Shown in pieces: positions 60,219 to 64,000 of a DNA stretch of 64,000 bases. The translations under genes were made by a program, and so were the position numbers. Positions within the stretch are counted from its first letter, which is position 1; every line of letters begins with the position of its first letter. Below the pieces are notes generated by a model, which was not told the DNA's origin, searched no databases, and saw only the letters and a program-made list of their open reading frames with translations. Location of the stretch: assembly GCA_035235625.1 (NCBI GenBank), contig CP141142.1:22392995-22456994 (forward strand). The letters run 5' to 3'. The DNA comes from Saururus chinensis. Its lineage: Eukaryota > Streptophyta > Magnoliopsida > Piperales > Saururaceae.

Positions 60219-60480
60219 GATTTGTATTTAAAGTCTATGATTATAGCAATTTATTCATACGTTTGTTTTCGAGTAGCGCATGAGGATGTTTATTTTGGCC
60301 GTATCATGTTTGGTCGAATGAGGAAAAATTTGGATAGAAAAAAGGATGAGTGATGTTTTAAATTATAAAACTATTTTCATAGGTTTTGTATTCATTAGTT
60401 TTCCCAATTTACAATTGTTGTATTGCAAAAAATTTCCTTAAATTTTGAAGAAAATGTGAGGAAAAATCTCGGGCGTTACA

Positions 60481-62810
60481 CTAGGGGACATAGTAGAGAG
60501 TGCAAGCACTCAAAACATAACATTCTTTTTCAAAACAAGTTCATATCAGATATTACATATTCATATCACACTCAAGACAAACATATCAAACCAAACCATA
60601 TTTGAAATCAAAATTCGTCTCAAAGCACTAGCATTATCAGCCTTGGTGCTATCCACTTATCCCTATGTCCCTACCACGGGTGTTTGATGGTTTCTCGGAA
60701 GCAATTCCACTATCCATCAAAACAACTTTAATAATTTCAAATCACACTTAGAACAAACATTTCAAACAAAATCGATTAGAAATTGAAAATTGTCTCAATG
60801 TACTACTAGAATTAACATTGGAGCTATCCACTAACCCCCATGTCCCATACAACGGGAGTTTGATGGCTATCCATCATTACAACTTTACTAATTTCAAATC
60901 ACACTCAGAAAAAACATTTCAAACGAAACCGATTTGAAATTAACATTGGGGCTATCTGCTAACCCCCATGTCCCATACCACAGGCATTTGATGGTTTCTC
61001 CGTAGTAATTCTACTATCCATCGAGACAACTTTACTGATTTCAAATCACTTTTTAAAACACAAAGCATTTGAACTTAATTTTTATGTGAAATTCACCAGC
61101 AAACTCAACTGTAGAGCAGTCCACTAATATTGCACATCCCATACCACGGGTATTTGGTGGTTTCTCCTAGCGAATACTACTATTTAAACAAAAATTAATT
61201 TCAACACACTAGCAGAACTAGCCCGAGGGTGATCCACTAGTACCACATGTCCCATACCATTGGTGCTTAGTGGTTCCTCCTAGGTAGTTCCACTATTTTT
61301 CTAAAACAAACTTCAAAAAATGCAGAGATTCCAAAATTGAATCTTGTGTCATAATATTGGTAGAAGTTACTATAGAGCTTTCTACTAACAAGTCACGTCC
61401 CATACCATGTGTGTTTAGTGGTTTCTCTTTGGCAACTCTACTGCCTTTCAAAACACATTCATTTTATAAGCAAATATTTTTTTTTTAAAATAAACAATTT
61501 GTAATTGAAGTTTCTTTTCAACACACCAACAGAACTAATCCTAGAGGTATCCACTAACACTGCATGCCCCATACCATTGGTGTTTTGTAGTTTCTTCTAG
61601 GTGGTTATGCCATCTTTCAAAGAAGATTTGTTGAAGTTTCAAAATGTAGATATTTAGAAGTTGAATTTTTTATTTCAATATACCGACATAAATAACTAGA
61701 GTTTTCCGCTAACACTCATGTCTCATACTGTGGGTGTTTGGTGTTTACTCCAAGGTAGTTCCACCGTCCTTGACAACAAATTCATTTCTCAATGAAATGA
61801 ATTTTTTGAAATAGATGATTCAAAATCAAATTTTGTTTCAATACCCTAATAGAATTAACCGTAGAGTCTTCCACTAGCTTCCTGTGTCCCATATCACGGG
61901 CGTTTAGTGGTTACTCCTTAGTAATTCTACCAGCATTTGAAATAAATTTGATAGACTACATGAAATCGAAATTGCAAAAATCATTTAGGAAAAACTCATG
62001 TAATGGATTCAAAATAGATATTTCCAATTGCTTCAAATTTAAAATTAGAATTTGTAAAATCATAGTTCAGATCAAATTCGATGCCGCATATAAAAAATAG
62101 AATTTCAAATCATTCCTGATTGAAATTCACAAAATAGGGGTTTGTCTTGAATATGATGTAACACATACAAAACTGAATTTCAAAACAAATTTGATACATC
62201 ATATTCAAGATAGAATTTTCAAATCACGATCAATTAAAAATTAGAATTCATATTAATTATGTTGTCATACATACAGAACCAAAGGTTCAAATTCAGAATT
62301 CATATTAAATCCACTATCACAGTTGAAACAAAATTTCAAATTAATTCATATTCAAAATCGGAATTCGTATCAAACCAAGAGTTAGAATAGAATTTTTCAA
62401 TAATAACTATTTTAGAAGTGAAATTCATAAAATCAGAGTTTATATCTATTTGATACAACTCAAGTAGGACAAAAATTCCAAATCACTTCTAATTAAAATT
62501 CATAAATATCATAGCTAAGAGTGATTTCGATGCCATCCTAGAAAAAGAGAATTTCAAATCAAAACCCATTACAACTTTTCCATAACAATATATTCAAATC
62601 ATTTTTGATTTGGGATTAAATGCATAACATTGATGTTTTATCAAATCCATTGCAACACTTGCAAAATAGAATGTACCAATCTTAACTTCTATGTAACACA
62701 ATGAGAACAAGACTCGAGATTAATTTTGTTGAAAATCAGGATTCAAATCTAATCATTATATACTTTTAAAAAAGCTTTCTCTCGAAGACAGAGAATACTC
62801 TAATACAATT
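60481..62810 (-). mobile_element. Internal, non-coding region of a minus-oriented LTR element
   Basis: At its right edge the complement of actctaatacaa (62797-62808) resembles the initiator-Met primer site (9 of 12) and is followed on the minus strand, reading away from the LTR, by A/T-rich text without pol domains. The stretch 61960-62760 repeats 'aatttcaaat' and 'aaaattcata' words. The left edge is the end of the A-type LTR. Confidence 0.4.
60655..61935. repeat. Nine-copy tandem repeat, unit about 120-175 bp
   Basis: The core 'catgtcccataccacgggtg' followed by 'tttgatggtttctc' and 'tagttccactatcc' occurs near 60670, 60841, 60971, 61130, 61250, 61399, 61565, 61715 and 61888. Cores are well kept; spacers of AAATTTCAAAT-type text vary in length. 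Confidence 0.8.
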
Positions 62811-64000
62811 TGTAACACCATGACCCGGACTGGGAATGTTTGGAATACAAAATCGGAGTAAATTAAATTTTCATAAAATTAAAACAAGACCAACCAGGAT
62901 CGGCGGACTCTGTGTGCGAGAGTTGTAATGTTCCTCTACGCACTATGGTGCTTTTTATTTGTTCTGTTGCATGTAGGCCAGAACAAACCTAATTTTATAA
63001 CTAATTTGGATCAGGCCAACGTTGTCTTGTCGTTGGTTGCCTATGTACATATTGGATAAGATCCACAATGTTATCTAATATGATGGGATCCGAATGTAGT
63101 TCTGCCTAACGGCTTATACATGCATTCAGCATAAAAAAAAATCATATACCTTATAATATGTATATCCTTATATCTGAGTAAATCATTAAAAGTTGAACAA
63201 AAATCTCATAAATCATTGAAGTCGAATGGAAGATAATAAATTAGCAGAATCACACTTATTACAAAGGTGAATAGAACACTAGCAGAATAACACATGCCAC
63301 TATCATAGGGTGGAGCAGAGCGCACAACAGAGTAGATTAGATCATATCAAATTCCATCAGATCATATTAGATCAAAACAGGACATTTCATAGTAGATTGA
63401 ATCTAAATGGAGCATGTTAACACAGATCGAATCAAAACATATTAGAAATGTATCAGATCATAGCAAATCAAATATCTTAATTAATATGTTAATATTATTA
63501 ATTAAAATCTTATGCATGTAAATCAAATTAAATCGGAAAGTCAAAAATGCTTACTCCCCTGTAGTTCTGGATGTTGTGATATTCAAAGTTGTTCGTTTCG
63601 TTTGGAAGTATCGACGGTAGGTAGAACCTCCACTTGCTTTGGAATATCATTCTCCTTGCATTCGAAGGTTGTAGACATCACCTATCCTTAAGCTAGGATG
63701 TTTTTCTCTTTGCAGCTCTAAGGCGACAAACATTACTTCCCTTTAACTCAAGACACTTTACCCTTCCCGAGCCCATAGGTGGCAGACAAAATCTCCCCTA
63801 CCCAGAGATGTTTTTATCTTTATGTGCCCATTGGCGATGGATAAACTTTCCCCTTACCCGGAGATGTTTCTCTCACTGTGTGGCCCTTTGGTGGAGGACG
63901 GGCCTCCCCTACTCTGGGCCACTTCCCTTGTTGTGGCCCGACGATGGAGGACAAACCCCCCTCTTGCTCTAAGTTATTTTTCTCTATTCGAGGCTCAAGG
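62811..64000 (-). mobile_element. LTR F, 3' part, continues beyond the window
   Basis: Starts on + with tgtaacaccatgacccggac, which is the 3' end of a minus LTR next to a primer-site-like sequence. The text gtgtgcgagagttgtaatgt ... gttggttgcctatgtacat is homologous to LTR C (14190-14320), and the array at 63600-64000 (units with 'gatggaggacaaa'/'cttcccttg') corresponds to the 15250-15655 array of C. Its start lies outside. Confidence 0.65.

Larger units (their letters stand above)
46142..60480 (+). mobile_element. Rearranged long A-type LTR, host of the second nest
   Basis: Starts tgtaatgtccctaattttt and ends aaaatctcgggcgttaca, the same termini as the solo LTR nested in it. After subtracting that solo LTR and the gypsy element about 6.4 kb remain, longer than the 4.57-kb solo copy because blocks are duplicated: near-end text (50520-50570 and 51250-51350) twice jumps back to minisatellite and 'gccttgcctttggaaaagtc' text. 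Flanking 5-mers differ (CATTA left, CTAGG right), so the two ends probably come from different insertions joined by recombination. The GC-rich block 46400-48000 holds no conserved protein. Confidence 0.55.

Noticed and set aside
60655-61935. CRISPR-like or 5S-rDNA-like tandem array
   Set aside because: Spacers vary widely and are related to each other; the core has no match to 5S rRNA text that I know.

Overview
This window looks like plant nuclear DNA made almost entirely of transposable elements, with no intact gene that I can name. Evidence for a land plant, most likely a flowering plant: a chromodomain-type Ty3/gypsy pol, a PIF/Harbinger element with a Myb/SANT partner gene, a CACTA element with subterminal repeats, hAT and Mutator-like elements, a Copia gag remnant, and initiator-Met-tRNA-type primer sites beside LTRs. 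I cannot name the species. I found no rRNA, tRNA, CRISPR array or bacterial-type operon.

Layout. 1-5522: right part of a decayed PIF/Harbinger transposon (Myb/SANT ORF, transposase ORF, right terminus) with a 730-bp solo LTR (2008-2737) between its two genes and several minisatellites. 5778-7736: Mutator-like TIR element carrying a palindromic satellite. 7895-10903: a probable old LTR. 11414-25750: the first large nest, a truncated long LTR ('A type', +) that holds LTR B (12417-17590, TSD ACCTC), which holds solo LTR C (14088-16514, minus, TSD GATTG); the same host LTR also holds a 4.9-kb non-autonomous CACTA element (19854-24781, TSD AAA). 25755-29292: decayed chromovirus pol plus its 3' LTR, itself hit by a 1.37-kb LTR-like insertion (TSD GCACC). 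29293-32790: the least repetitive stretch, with a possible multi-exon minus-strand gene or gene remnant. 32797-34107: a second long-TIR element. 34689-41148: debris consisting of a minus LTR, a hAT transposase pseudogene, a Copia gag fragment, a probable LTR, and a gypsy RNase H/integrase fragment fused to an antisense LTR. 41149-46141: minus-strand LTR element with a hAT insertion (41832-43185, TSD ATTATTAT). 46142-60480: the second large nest, an A-type LTR holding a complete 4.57-kb solo LTR (51584-56156, TSD GTATG) and a young, short, gag-protease-only gypsy element (56836-60218, TSD GATTT). 60481-64000: internal region with a nine-copy repeat and the 3' end of another minus LTR.

How it works together: nothing here acts as a pathway. 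The window is a record of serial insertion, LTR-LTR recombination that left solo LTRs, array expansion inside LTRs, and sequence decay. Most premature stops in the readable pol and gag genes are explained by C-to-T or G-to-A changes. Identities of coding pieces rest on protein motifs read by eye; element borders rest on target-site duplications and terminal repeats read directly from the sequence.
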